From Macrostomum hystrix (Eukaryota; Platyhelminthes; Macrostomidae), in the NCBI GenBank assembly GCA_950097015.1, contig CATNEN010000039.1, positions 434,001-498,000 of the forward strand: a stretch of 64,000 bases of DNA, in the 5' to 3' direction. This document shows positions 1 through 15,279 of the stretch, in pieces. The notes below the pieces were generated by a model that saw nothing but the letters and a program-made list of their open reading frames with translations, had not been told where the DNA came from and made no database searches. Made by a program: the position numbers and the translations under genes. How positions within the stretch are numbered: position 1 is the first letter of the stretch; the number at the start of each line of letters is the position of its first letter.

Positions 1-966
1 TATACTTACGAGTATATATGGTCATTGTTCCGGAAAAAACCCAACCACTCCGCAAATACTTGACCATGAGTTGACAGAGTACGCAGTAAAGCAGTTTGTT
101 GGAACTTGACCTCACCGACCACCACTGGCGAAACGGAGAGCTGAGCGTCAGTGTAGCTGACTACCTTTTTTGAGACTCTACAAAACGCATGCAAATTAAG
201 GCTCGAAGCCATGTAAATCAATCCACTAAAGATAGAAGATATGCCAGAGACATCCGAGGTGAGGGAAATATCTGGCGAGGGACATGCGAATCATTTACGG
301 TACACTAGACCCTACCTGCGGCGGCGTCACAGATTTAGCAAATTCAATCAAAACGGCCATTTTCGAGTCCCTGAGACAGCTCATAACTACAGAAAGTACA
401 ACAGTTACTACCGCGATCGCAACTACAAACACGTCGAACTCAACAGCCGCGGAAATAGAGTATGATTCGGCAAGCAGTTGGTTTACAAGAGGCGGCGGGA
501 CACTCGCAGCCATGGCTGGTACGGTCAAGACCGATCGCTACCTCTTGCTGAGAACCGCTCGCTGAGTCACCACATCGGTTTCTATGGCGCCCGCCGTTAG
601 TGCGAACATCAGCGGCAAGATCGAAGTGGACGGGGGAGAATCGGAGCGGAGTGGGCTCCTGTCTTCTGTTATCCTACCTTGCGATTGTCGAACTACTTAA
701 CTCTAGAATTCAGCCGAATCCCGCTTTGCATTCATTCATTTTTCAGTTGTTATTCTTCTCTCATTTGCTACCTATTTATTTCAATAAGGAACACGTCAGT
801 CAGCAACGCAGAATTTAACTCCCAAACGCGTCAGCTAGCACAGGGCAGTTGGCACTCGTTAAAACACACAAGGGGAAGACAGCTAATTATTTCCAGATGG
901 CCTGACTATTAACGGTGTTTCACGGAGGTCTACTAGTTGTTTCACTGAGCAGCGGGGAAATAGACA
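1..966. other. No gene recognised
   Basis: I see only short ORFs of 70-90 codons on both strands, overlapping each other, with no recognisable domain. This is probably intergenic or old repeat sequence lying upstream of the LINE relic. Confidence 0.4.
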
Positions 967-1600
967 TTGTTTTCTTATGCGAAACACGTAGCAAGCACGA
1001 TGCATCGGATGCTAATCTACACCCAAGTTTCTTTCATCAGCTTCGGAGCAGATGAAGTAAAAAGGAGGGGAATTAACAGGGTTTGGCTTTCGAACGGGAC
1101 AGCATTTTTAGTTAAAAAATCTCTGTTGAGAATGGTCTCTCTGACACAAAGTGAGTTTTCATTGGTTCTTAAGATAAATCAATCATCAAACTCTGATCCC
1201 ATTCATTATTATTATCGGGTGCTATGCGCCCCCGGAAATCTCCAAATACTACAAAGAAATTTGATTGATATCAAGAACATCATTCCGATGTGTTCTGGGG
1301 ATGGAATAGTACCCACTGTTGGTGACTTCAATGCGACGACTGGGTTCCAAAATATGACTCCAAATTCCTAAATCAAGCCAGGATTCTGGGAATAATAATC
1401 ACGGCCTACACTTTTTAGAGATGTGCTGTGAGACCAAATCGATAATATTAAATGGAGCAACAGAGGGTGACATATTTGTGCCCTGGGGCGCATCACCATC
1501 GATTATGCTTTGGTTTCCTCAGATAGCCTTGACATTGTGGACGACCTATTTATTCACCCGCAGAGCTTGCTCTCAAAAGCATTGTCCCTAAACTGTCATC
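967..1600 (+). pseudogene. Relic of a non-LTR retrotransposon (LINE) endonuclease
   Basis: An open stretch of 134 codons (967-1371, no ATG at its start) reads like the apurinic-endonuclease-type (EEP) domain of a LINE. It has a phrase resembling GADEVKRRGINRVWLSNG, then a hydrophobic strand, and ends with VGDFNATTG, the usual metal-binding GDFN motif. Past the stop the similarity resumes in another frame around 1488-1560, where ITIDYALVSSDSLDIV matches the IDY...S end of these domains. In intact elements the domain nicks target DNA for target-primed reverse transcription. Here there are several stops and frame changes and no reverse transcriptase follows, so this is a dead fragment. The family is seen from motif similarity only. 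Confidence 0.65.
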
Positions 1601-3410
1601 TTGCGAATGCGTAACCCGGTTTCATTGCATAACGAACACGAATTTTCAGCTGAAAACTTTCAAAAGACGCCATTATGGTACCCTGATAGGCAGCAACAGA
1701 AAATCGATTCTCTTAAGACTAGAAGTTGAGGTTTTATTCAAGACAGTCTAGACTGGGGAGAAGCAGAAGAGAGTAAGTAACTCGTTTGTTGAACAGCTTT
1801 CATCAAAACTAAACAAATTGCTGCAAGAGTCAACCATAGTGGGTGAAACAAAGAAGCTAATTCCCAACAAGTTTCGGTTCATTGAAGAAAACGCTGAGAG
1901 ATTTAGCTAAATCCTTAAAATATGTAGCAAGGAAAAAAGGCAAAAGCCAGAAGATAGATTGTTGGCAACTGAGCATGAAGATCTTGTAAAGAATTACCGA
2001 AAGGGGACAGTCGATACCCACGCCATAGAAGTTAGCAAAAAGTGTTGCTACCCAATAATACGAGTCGTCAGTCGATGGCGATGCTGTATGACCAATTTTG
2101 CTGCTGGCCTTGACTTGGTGTAACTCTACCCCTTACGCCTTGTTCTAACTTTAGTCATAACTTTTAAATGAATTGACTTTTTTACTTGATTTAAAAAGCT
2201 TTGGAACTTTCGAATGTTCATTTATCAGTGACGTGAGTTTCAATAAATTATGTTTTACCAGTAAGCCTGTGCATCGAGCTTTTCCCACTATTTTTGGACA
2301 CCCTACGTATTTCATAGAAAATTGGCAGGATTCCGAAAAGTCAAATTTAAGCAGCTAATCCTGTTCTACACAGCCATGATAGAATGGATAGTCCCGTATG
2401 CCTCAGAACCCTAAGGCACCTTTGTTTCCTGGAACTGGGGACCCTGCGGATCGAGCAATAATACTACAGCTCAGTCAAACGTACTGACAGCAATGGGCGC
2501 GATCGAACTGGGTATAGACTGCCTCTATTGTATGATATACTTATCTAATACCTATGCTTCCAGTTCTGGCCATCCCTATCTCATCGCCCAGACCCCATTA
2601 TATCTAAGCTTATACTGCATGGACCCGGAATACGGGTTTCGCCAAATGATGTGTAGGCCTGCTGAAATTTTTTTACGAAGTATTTAAGCTATATTTCGAT
2701 ATCCACGAAAACAAAGGAGCCGATTAGGTTCGATTCAGCTGAAAGTTAGATTTGATAATCAAGGATATGCAACTGGGACAATAGGATGATTGACCCTTAA
2801 AGGCCAACACTCAGACATATTTACTGTAAATAAGAACAATAGTTATTGGGATGTAAATCTCAGCGTCGAACTAGCCATGATAAGCAATTGGTTGGGCTCG
2901 GGACTACGTGCGTCATTCGGGCAATTTAGGAAATCTAGGGAGAATGTAGGAACAATCCAAGACCAGGGTGGGCACGCGAGCTCAAGAAAAGTTCTGTTAA
3001 TTAGTAAATTAATGGAATTGTCGATGGCCAAGTTGGCAATCTGGGAGTCCTCAATAGATTTGGTTAGCAAACGGCTGCGCTGATGAATAGATTGCTACTT
3101 GGCCGGCAATATGCTCAGTATATTTTTATGAAACTGTCAAGTCTCCCAGACTGCCAACATGGTTAGCCATAAAGTTAGCAGGCGATTGAGAATAATCACT
3201 GACGATGCCTGTAGATTACTTCCTGGCTCCGGCTGTCGCCAGCAATTCCTAATTCTTCTCTTGCATATGGATGATGGCACGCAGGCTGCAAACACAGATG
3301 GGCGGATGGGGACTTGTCAGTACAGCAGCATCAACTGCTAAGGAGCAATGTGAAATACTTAGAGGTTGGGTGACATCACGAGTGGCAGAGTGACAAATGG
3401 AGCTACCCGG
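1601..3410. other. Non-coding, possibly more LINE debris
   Basis: All frames are interrupted, with ORFs under 100 codons and no recognisable domain. The first part (to about 2100) may continue the LINE relic, since short lysine-rich phrases appear in shifting frames. The ADH5 terminal exon was expected in or below this region but I could not find it. Confidence 0.35.
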
Positions 3411-7834
<4,424 letters not shown>

Positions 7835-7838
7835 CGAA
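7835..7838. repeat. Target-site duplication CGAA, left copy
   Basis: CGAA immediately precedes the left LTR and is repeated immediately after the right LTR at 16888-16891. A 4-bp duplication is within the range known for Ty3/gypsy integrases (4-6 bp). Confidence 0.8.
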
Positions 7839-8457
7839 TGTCGTAGGGCCCTTTTATCTTCTTGCTTTTCCTCTATTAATCTCTAATTACTTAAGGTTTA
7901 GTTTGTAACTTTTTGGTAGGATTATCTTAACTATGGGTTTATTTATTCATAAATGACTTCTAAGTATCAGCTTTTGAAAGGAAAGACCTCTTGTTGTCTG
8001 TTATATCTATAGGTAGCGATTTACGTGTGTCCGAGCGGCAAGACACTTAATTAATACTGGTCATAACGCACAAACTTTATTGATAAATTTGCTACAATAC
8101 GTACTGATTTGAGTTTTCCAGTCCTAATCAGGTTACCAATGGACTAGAGTTGCCCAGTCAATTACACAATTTGAATAACTCCTGGCTTTTGGTTCTATTA
8201 CAGCTTGGCTTTATCTCAATAGGAAGGTATGAAATGAGTAAGACACTTTTAACGATAATATGTAAAACACTGTTTAACTCGCGAGTGAGCGCGGAACTCA
8301 GGTTGTCTTTCTCCTAAAATTCCCTCTATATTTATAGGATCACATTGGGGTGGCGTACCCCACTAAAACACGGAACCATTTAAACAAAAATTATACGGTA
8401 ACATTATTTCGCGCCAATTTGACTTTAAAATGTTTTGATAATTATTACGCTGCCTCA
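7839..8457 (-). repeat. 3' LTR
   Basis: A 619-bp direct repeat of 16269-16887, ending TGCCTCA at 8457. Because the element is on the minus strand this is the downstream LTR. Transcripts should end here, using the AATAAA overlap at 7938-7947. Confidence 0.95.
7938..7947 (-). terminator. Polyadenylation signal in 3' LTR
   Basis: The minus strand reads AATAAATAAA here, two overlapping AATAAA hexamers about 100 bp from the LTR's outer edge. It is the only clear signal in the LTR. Confidence 0.55.
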
Positions 8458-8715
8458 ACTGGCTTCCCTAAGGTAAATTTTTTGAACGCAGAAGTACAAG
8501 TGATAAAAATTACCAAAACGCAACTATAAAAGAATGTAAGTACAATTTAAGCTAAGGTACAATGACATATAAAAATAGTACACATAAAGAAGATTTTAGC
8601 AAAAGAAAAACACATACTACCTCGTGCAAAGACATTCCATAAAACATGAAACACATAAAATGACAGAATATGATAGGCATACCTAATAGACTAAAACTTG
8701 CCTACACACTAAAAT

Positions 8716-10143
8716 TCAGATAAAAAGGCATTCGCTAGGAACTGGCATAACACGTGGCCAACCCACAATGCGGGCTAGCCAGCGAATTTCAATATTAAGA
8801 ACAATGTCATTAAATTGGTACTGATTTGACTCAATCGAATGTTTAGCGTATTGTACGGCCCGACGCCAAGCTGCAACGGCGTATTCGCCATTGAATTCGT
8901 CCAGTACACGGCGAACCACCGGCTGAACGTCCTCCCGCTGAGGGAATTTACGATCGAGACGAGCGTACGCCACGGACATGAGATACTGTTTAAGCAGCTG
9001 TACGTGGTGCTTGTAATAATCAGCACGGCTCGGGGTCAGATTCCGTAATAGAGCCGGAAAGTCTTCTCCCAGGCGATTGTTCGCCGGCGATTGCTGTTGC
9101 TGCTGCTGTCGACGCTGCTGCCGCCGGTGCCGCTGCTGCTGCCGATGCTGTTGCTGCCGATGCTGTTGCTTGAGCTGCAGGCTCATTAGAGGCTTTGGCT
9201 CTGGCAGCGGCTGACTCGGCTGATGTACTGCAGAGTGTCGATGCAACCGTGGCTGCCTATGCCTGGGCCCTGGAGCCGTCGGCGACTGTGATGGTGATGG
9301 CAGCTCCAATTCTTCTGGTGTATCGCCCTCCGAATCCTGTTGCGACGATGACGGCTGCGACAGCGGTAGCTGCGGCTGCTGCGACGATGATGGCTGCGAC
9401 AGCGGTAACTGCGGCTGCTGCGACGATGATGGCTGAGACAGCGATGGCTGCGGCTGCTGCTGCGATGACGGCTGCGACAGCGGTAGCTGCGGCTGCTGCG
9501 ACGATGACGGCTGCGACAGCGATGGCTGTGGCTGCTGCTGCGGTTGCGGCTGTGAGGGCTGCCGCAGCGGCTTCGGCTGGATCCGGGCAAATCTCTTCTT
9601 GCCCTCTTCGACAGCCGGCTGCGGGACTGGTGCTGGTTTCGGCGCTATAGGCCTACAGTACGTACGATTTGGCCGTTGATCCTGAGCAGAAGCTCCAGGG
9701 ATGGTGATCAGTATTGCGGCTTTAGAGCTCATCGGTTGACGTCTGGCCATTGATTCAGCAATCGGCACCTCCGTCTCCGCCTGGTCCTTCAGGATTCTGC
9801 AGCGTTTGACGGGGTCTACCGGGACGGGCAACCGTGAATTCGGTGCGGACCTCTTGTGAGAACCTCCGGCTTGCGGAACATTACGTCCTGGTGATTTTGA
9901 CACTAGCCTACCACTTACATTGGCTAGCCGAGGAGCAGTTCGCGTCCGGAGTGGGGCTTCATTTTCTTGATCATCCATGATCTCCACAATCTCACTCTCG
10001 GCTGGGACTTCTGCCTGAGTGATAATGACATTTTGCTCTGTTGGATTAATCTCAGCATTGGAGCTGAATGGGGATAGGTCTATTGTTACTGCTTCTAGCA
10101 GTCTATCAAATTCGTCGGGGTCCAATATATCTTGTTCGGCCAT
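8716..10143 (-). CDS. Fourth ORF of the retrotransposon, function unknown
   Basis: A 475-aa frame from an ATG at 10143 (MAEQDILDP); the open frame extends a little further upstream but without ATG. An acidic N-terminus of about 70 residues is followed by a basic/proline stretch, a Q/S/P-rich middle with repeated QPSSSQQPQLPLS blocks, a poly-Q/R run, and a compact C-terminal ~115 residues rich in W, Y, R and L. That part looks folded and includes LLKQYLMSVAYARLDRKFP and AVAAWRRAVQYAKHSIES. There is no signal peptide, transmembrane helix or zinc motif, so it does not look like Env. I recognise no family. It begins about 310 nt after the pol stop, with a TATA box 85-95 nt upstream of the ATG, so it may be made from a subgenomic mRNA. 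It may be an accessory, capsid-related or chromatin-targeting factor; this is open. Confidence 0.7.
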   Translation of the reverse strand: MAEQDILDPDEFDRLLEAVTIDLSPFSSNAEINPTEQNVIITQAEVPAESEIVEIMDDQENEAPLRTRTAPRLANVSGRLVSKSPGRNVPQAGGSHKRSAPNSRLPVPVDPVKRCRILKDQAETEVPIAESMARRQPMSSKAAILITIPGASAQDQRPNRTYCRPIAPKPAPVPQPAVEEGKKRFARIQPKPLRQPSQPQPQQQPQPSLSQPSSSQQPQLPLSQPSSQQQPQPSLSQPSSSQQPQLPLSQPSSSQQPQLPLSQPSSSQQDSEGDTPEELELPSPSQSPTAPGPRHRQPRLHRHSAVHQPSQPLPEPKPLMSLQLKQQHRQQQHRQQQRHRRQQRRQQQQQQSPANNRLGEDFPALLRNLTPSRADYYKHHVQLLKQYLMSVAYARLDRKFPQREDVQPVVRRVLDEFNGEYAVAAWRRAVQYAKHSIESNQYQFNDIVLNIEIRWLARIVGWPRVMPVPSECLFI

Positions 10144-10227
10144 GACGGCAATTGAAATGTAAAACACACAATTAGTGGGGAGGTTCAAGACGAACGGACA
10201 GTTGACATTTGCCCGCCTGCTGTTCTC

Positions 10228-10237
10228 GTTTATATAG
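10228..10237 (-). promoter_or_regulatory. Internal TATA box upstream of ORF4
   Basis: The minus strand reads CTATATAAAC here. With initiation about 30 nt downstream this would give a 5' leader of roughly 60 nt before the ORF4 ATG at 10143. It lies in the 310-nt gap between pol and ORF4. Confidence 0.5.
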
Positions 10238-10453
10238 GCGACAAAACTAGGGGTTGTCGACTCCCAATTGGTTGACTGAAGGTTTCTTCAAATTTTACTG
10301 GCTCCTTGGAAGACCCTTAATTCTTGAATTCTATTGGCTCGCTTACTATCCCTTGGTTCTCGGTTTCTATTGGCTTGTGAGACTTTCCCATATAGTCATC
10401 CCTTGACATCGTGCGAGCTTGCTTTCACCCCTGTTGCGTAATCATCCCCTCTC

Positions 10454-13400
10454 TTAAATCTGTATAGTTCCCAAAAGATTGAATACAGTGATAAGCCTCT
10501 GTAAATAGCCTTGATACCTAGCAGGGGGTCTGACTTGCCTTCTAGTATTGTATGGACGCTCAGATGGCCTCTGTTCATTGTTCTCCTCTTCGCTGTTTTC
10601 GTCTGAGGTGGATGCCTCCTCACTATTGATTGTGGTCTCATTCTCTTCTTCGCTTGCGCCTTCTATGGGCTCTGATTCACTCATTCCAATTTCTACTTCT
10701 GCTCCAATATCGAGTTGCTCACCTTGAATTATACTCTGCTCATGATTATTGCAATGCCAATTTATTCTTTCCTCTTCGGATGATGACTCTGCATCGAATG
10801 GTTGTTCCTTCTTTCGGGACTGGCTTCCCTTAATTCTTGCTTCTGTCCTAGTCTTTTTCTTGGTGGTCTGCTGGCTTCCCTTATTTTCTATTTCTGCTTT
10901 CTTGTTATTGACAACAGGCTGGCTTCCCTTAACTAATTCCTCTAGTTTTTTTACTGAATTGGGCACGGGTGTCAAATTATCGCGGTGTACTAGCATCAAA
11001 TTTCCTACTAGGATTCCTTCTTCCTCTTTCTGTACCTTGAATACTACTTCAGAAATACATTCTATCACACGATAAGCAGATCTCTGCTTGCGATGGAATT
11101 TATGTGATTCTTCCGTATCTAGCTGTGGATTATTGATTAGAGCTAAACTTCCTAGCAAGATCTCTTTCGGCGGCTTGTTGATTCTGGCCGCTGCTTGTCT
11201 TTGTTCCACGACGGACTCCAATTTCTTCTTTACTATTTTCTGGGCAGTTTCTAATCTTTCTACGTGTTCAGCGACATAAGATGGATAGCTAGAAAAGGAC
11301 TTAGCTTCTTTGATCTGGGTATCTAATGGCAATACGGCTTCCCTACCGAATAACAGGTAATGAGGGGTGAAGCCTGTTGTTTGATTTACGCTTGTGCGAA
11401 CTGCAACCAATGCAGCTGGAATCATTAAATCCCAATTGTTGTGATCCTTTTCAATTAAACAAGTCACAATGGATTTTATTTGCTTGTTGAACCTCTCTAC
11501 TAAGCCGTTACTTTGGGCATGATATGGGGTGGTGAACGTATGTTTCACATTGTACAAGCTGCAAAACGCCTTAAATTGTCTACTTGCAAACGTTTTCCCA
11601 TTATCAGTGTGAATCCAGTGACATTGACCAAATTCTGTGAATATTCTCTCCTGTAGAATCTTAATGACAGTGTCTGCCTTTTGATTTCTCACGGGGAACG
11701 CAAATGGGTACTTTGTGGTACTATCGATGACCGTAAGTACATAGCGGTGCCCTCTCCGACTTTCCTTTGATATTGGGCCGATCAAATCGCAGTGGAGACG
11801 ATAGAAGGGTTCGCATATAGGGAACGATTGAATTGGGGCCTGGATTCGGTGTCCTCGCTTGCTTTCATGACAATGGATACATTCTGCAATGTACTTTTCG
11901 ATAACTGTGACCAGACCGGGTCTCCAGAATCTCTGCTTGACTTTCTGCACAGTCTTATCTCGTCCTAGATGTCCAGACAGTGGGCTCTCATGCAAATCAG
12001 TAAATATTACTTGATCGAGGGCCTTGGGTAAAACAATCTTCCAGTCCTCTTCTTCTTGAATTATCAGCATGCCATTCTCGATCGACATTTTCTCATAGGC
12101 TTTGCTCATCTGCCTGATCTCACTACTAGAATGATCTGTTATCTGGGGATCACTACACTTTTTCTTCCAATCAATGAGGGTACTAATCGTAGGATCTTCC
12201 TGCTGAGCTTTAATTAATTGTTCGTGCTTCAGGGGCATGGGTAGATAATCTGTTAATAACTTTTCACACTTGCCATTGATTTCTTGCAGTGTTTCATTTC
12301 GCTGTGGGGGATTGAATTCTTTGGCGGCCGGATTCAATAGCATTACGCTGACATCCTGAGGTCCTTCCTGAATTCTTTCCTTCTCTAATCCTGAAACTGT
12401 AGATGGGATCCTAATATTGGGATCAATTGTCATTGTCTCTCCTTCGAATGGCAAAACAGTCTGTGGCTTGGTCAAGCTAAGGGAGCTATCATTGGCCATT
12501 TCCTGTTCGGGTTTCTCATTCATACTGCTGTTCTTCAATGACTGCTCTATGACTGGGATACCTTCGGGGACTTCGGCTGGTCTTCGGGATAAGCTGTCGG
12601 CGTTTTGATTTTTCGCACCGCTTCTGTGTTCAATATCGAACTTGAATTCGTTTAGGCGCTCAATCCACCTGCCTAGTATACCTTGTGCTTCAGTCTGCCT
12701 AAGTAACCAGATAATAGCTTGATGATCGGTTCTGGCTAGAAACTTCTTGCCTAATAGATAAAATCTAAAATGTTTCATTGCATCGACTAGTGCTAATAAT
12801 TCCTTCCTAGTGATGGGGTAACGCTTTTCCGATTCTTTCATTGCGCGACTGAAGTAAGCTAACGGCCGTTCTACACCATCTGACTGAATTTGACTTAAGA
12901 CTGCGCCGATTCTATCATCACTAGCGTCTGTATCCAACACCATTTTCACACTTTCATCATCGATAAATTCGGGATAGGCTAGCACTTCTGTGGACATCAT
13001 ACGGGTTTTAAGTGATTCAAAAGCCTGATCATGGATCTCACTCCATTTCTCCTTAAAGTTCTGAACTCCCTTTCGAGTCAGTTGAAATAATGGGTGGGCT
13101 GCTTCCGCATAATTTTTAATAAAGCGACTATAATAATTACACAATCCTAAAAAACTTCGTAACTCTTTGGCATCTTTTGGCTTTGGCCATGTCTTAATTG
13201 CTTCGATTTTCTCTTCATCGGTGCGAATGCCTTCTATGCCTATAATATGGCCTAGGTATTTTAATTCCTTGTGAAATAAATTGCATTTCTTCGGTCTAAG
13301 TTTCAAACCTGCAGTGATTAACCGTTGAAATACTTCCTTAAGATGGGCCAAATGGTCATTAAAGTTCTTTGAATAAGTAACAATGTCATCAATATACGAC

Positions 13401-14128
13401 ATTGCGAATTTATGTTGGATTCCTAAAAGTACAAGGTTCATTAGTCTTTGGAACGTTCCGGGAGCATTTGATAAGCCTTGGGCCATGACCTCATATTGAA
13501 ATTGGCCTCTTGTCAGGGTGGAAAAAGCTGTCATGTGCTTATGCTCTTCTTTTATTGGCACTTGCCAATAACCGGAATTTAGATCTAGACTACTAAAATA
13601 CTGACTTCCTGTAAGATAAGAGAATGTCTGATGAATATTAGGTAATGGGTAGGGTACATAATCGACTTTAGAATTCAATACTCGGAAATCACTAACGATC
13701 CTGATAGAACCATCTTTCTTCGGAACAATCACTAATGGAGTACTATAAGTAGAATAACATGGTCTGATTAGATTCTTAGCTAACATATCATCTAATTGTA
13801 AGTCGACTTGTTTTTGTAAATGAGGTGGAATTCGTCTGGTCGGAATTCTTACAGGTGTTTCGTCATTCAAAGATATCTCATGGGTAATGAGGTGGGTCAA
13901 TCCCATGTCTAGATCATTCTGTGAAAAGGCATTTCGATGTTCTTTAATCAATTCGATGACCGACTGTTTCTGCTCACTGGAGAGTTCTGACCCGATTCTG
14001 ATCTCCTCAATCCAGGCATCTTCCACAGTTTGGGTTTGGTTGACTTTTCCGGCTGACTCAGGATCGGCTTGACTGACTGATTTAAAATAGGCTAAATCAC
14101 TGGCTTTCACCGGTTTTGCCAATCCTAC
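10454..14128 (-). CDS. pol: Pol: reverse transcriptase, RNase H, integrase
   Basis: About 1,220 codons open in the same frame as the upstream protease, separated from it only by the TAA at 14129-14131; there is no good ATG at the start. The reverse transcriptase has PLVIVPKKDGSIRIVSDFR, LDLNSGYWQVPI and the catalytic SYIDDIV (about residue 240). RNase H has VLDTDASDDRIGAVLSQ (about 395) and continues to TDHQAIIWLL. The integrase has an HHCC zinc-binding region (HLGRDKT...CIHCHES, about 715-755), then the D,D,E core: LHCDLIGP, HTDNGKTFAS and NGLVERFNK. The C-terminal tail is acidic and Glu/Ser-rich. All catalytic motifs are intact, so the enzyme could be active if it is translated past the TAA. 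Confidence 0.95.
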   Translation of the reverse strand, partial: VGLAKPVKASDLAYFKSVSQADPESAGKVNQTQTVEDAWIEEIRIGSELSSEQKQSVIELIKEHRNAFSQNDLDMGLTHLITHEISLNDETPVRIPTRRIPPHLQKQVDLQLDDMLAKNLIRPCYSTYSTPLVIVPKKDGSIRIVSDFRVLNSKVDYVPYPLPNIHQTFSYLTGSQYFSSLDLNSGYWQVPIKEEHKHMTAFSTLTRGQFQYEVMAQGLSNAPGTFQRLMNLVLLGIQHKFAMSYIDDIVTYSKNFNDHLAHLKEVFQRLITAGLKLRPKKCNLFHKELKYLGHIIGIEGIRTDEEKIEAIKTWPKPKDAKELRSFLGLCNYYSRFIKNYAEAAHPLFQLTRKGVQNFKEKWSEIHDQAFESLKTRMMSTEVLAYPEFIDDESVKMVLDTDASDDRIGAVLSQIQSDGVERPLAYFSRAMKESEKRYPITRKELLALVDAMKHFRFYLLGKKFLARTDHQAIIWLLRQTEAQGILGRWIERLNEFKFDIEHRSGAKNQNADSLSRRPAEVPEGIPVIEQSLKNSSMNEKPEQEMANDSSLSLTKPQTVLPFEGETMTIDPNIRIPSTVSGLEKERIQEGPQDVSVMLLNPAAKEFNPPQRNETLQEINGKCEKLLTDYLPMPLKHEQLIKAQQEDPTISTLIDWKKKCSDPQITDHSSSEIRQMSKAYEKMSIENGMLIIQEEEDWKIVLPKALDQVIFTDLHESPLSGHLGRDKTVQKVKQRFWRPGLVTVIEKYIAECIHCHESKRGHRIQAPIQSFPICEPFYRLHCDLIGPISKESRRGHRYVLTVIDSTTKYPFAFPVRNQKADTVIKILQERIFTEFGQCHWIHTDNGKTFASRQFKAFCSLYNVKHTFTTPYHAQSNGLVERFNKQIKSIVTCLIEKDHNNWDLMIPAALVAVRTSVNQTTGFTPHYLLFGREAVLPLDTQIKEAKSFSSYPSYVAEHVERLETAQKIVKKKLESVVEQRQAAARINKPPKEILLGSLALINNPQLDTEESHKFHRKQRSAYRVIECISEVVFKVQKEEEGILVGNLMLVHRDNLTPVPNSVKKLEELVKGSQPVVNNKKAEIENKGSQQTTKKKTRTEARIKGSQSRKKEQPFDAESSSEEERINWHCNNHEQSIIQGEQLDIGAEVEIGMSESEPIEGASEEENETTINSEEASTSDENSEEENNEQRPSERPYNTRRQVRPPARYQGYLQRLITVFNLLGTIQI

Positions 14129-14131
14129 TTA
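14129..14131 (-). other. In-frame TAA between protease and RT
   Basis: The protease frame reads ...KLTKST then TAA, and then stays open in the same frame for the whole of pol. It is the only stop in over 1,580 codons. It is either a read-through stop used to set Pro:Pol ratios or a single inactivating mutation. Confidence 0.9.
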
Positions 14132-15279
14132 AGTGGACTTGGTCAGTTTCACGTCTACTGGATGATGATTCACAATTTCCACTACGGCCGTGCCATCTCT
14201 CATAGTGACTAAAGTTGGCATCATTTCCAACATCATTTCTTGAGTCTTCACTCCTTCTCCAATGGTTTCTACTGTCATAGGAGTTCCGTGGTTGCACTCA
14301 GCATTCTTAGCTAGTCTAACTGGGACTCGCAATGCACTATTAGCTGGGATCACGGTTTTCTCCTGGGTGTACACTCGACAGACTTTTACTGGCAAATGGG
14401 TGAATTGCATTGGGATTCGTGATCCTTCTTTCAGAATGAGCATTCCTTGGGCTAAGCTTATGCTATCACAGCATTCAAGGAAAAACTCCATGCCAAGGAT
14501 ATTGTCACACTCATGACTGCATAGCAAAAAGTCAATTTCGGCTTCTATATCACCAAATTTCACAGTGAGACAACTTTCTCCTTCTAGCTGAACTCGGGTT
14601 CCGTCAAAGGTGGAAATTCTCTTATTCGTACTTTTAATTTGGTCGGACTTTACTAATTTGGTCCAGACTGATTTACTTAGGAAACTATTTCTAGCTCCAG
14701 TATCCAAGATAAACTTAACATCTTGCTTTTTAATGGTTCCTATAACGACTGCTTCATAACCTTCTGGCTTTACTAACTCTACTTTAGCATTAGAAGCAAA
14801 AATTTTAGATTGTCTCTCACGTGTCCTTTGACTCTTGATTAGCTTCTTCCTGGCGGACTTCTGTGCTGGCGTGTCGTCTGCTGATTCTCCGGAATCTGAG
14901 TCTGTCTCATCGCTGGGTGCTGACACTGTGGATGCTGACATAACTGTTGGTACACTGGATGCTGACATAACTGATGCTGACGCGAATGGTGCTGACACAA
15001 CTGGTGCTGACGCGAATGGTGCTGATACGACTGGTGCTGACGCGAATGGTGCTGATACGACTGGTGCTGACGCGAATGGTGCTGACACAACTGGTGCTGA
15101 CGCAAATGGTGCTGGTAAATAACGAGCGGGTGCTGAAGCGTTCCGTGCATTACGCCATTTAGATTGGGAATAATAAATTTGAGTTTTGACAACTGGGTGT
15201 TGTCCATTCAAGGAGGCCTGGTATTCGAACAAGGTTCTTCTGGAGGGGCGTGGCCTCTGCTTCCGTCCCTCGAATCTCA
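14129..15279 (-). CDS. Protease region of the retrotransposon (-1 frame relative to gag)
   Basis: About 380 codons with no useful ATG, entered by -1 frameshifting at the end of gag. The N-terminal third is a low-complexity linker with about five alternating copies of a ten-residue SAPFASAPVV-like block (30-bp DNA repeat, 14980-15120). Next comes a Ser/Asp-rich and basic stretch. The aspartic protease core follows: KFILDTGARNSFLS carries the catalytic DTG and NILGMEFF is the matching LG(M/R)-type strand, about 70 residues later, as in retropepsins. The frame ends at the TAA directly before pol. Its role would be to process the Gag-Pol polyprotein. The protease call is firm; the linker's role is unknown. 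Confidence 0.85.
14975..15125 (-). repeat. 30-bp in-frame tandem repeat in the protease linker
   Basis: About five copies of a 30-bp unit (plus strand GGTGCTGACGCGAATGGTGC, then TGACACAACT) encoding alternating ASAPFASAPVV-type residues. The period keeps the frame open. Confidence 0.85.

Noticed and set aside
284-565. 93-codon ORF with Thr-rich sequence
   Set aside because: It overlaps other ORFs on both strands, has low complexity and lacks a domain.
10454-14122. Pol as a separate gene with its own start codon
   Set aside because: The apparent start is TTG directly after the TAA, in frame with protease. Expression by recoding from gag is more likely.
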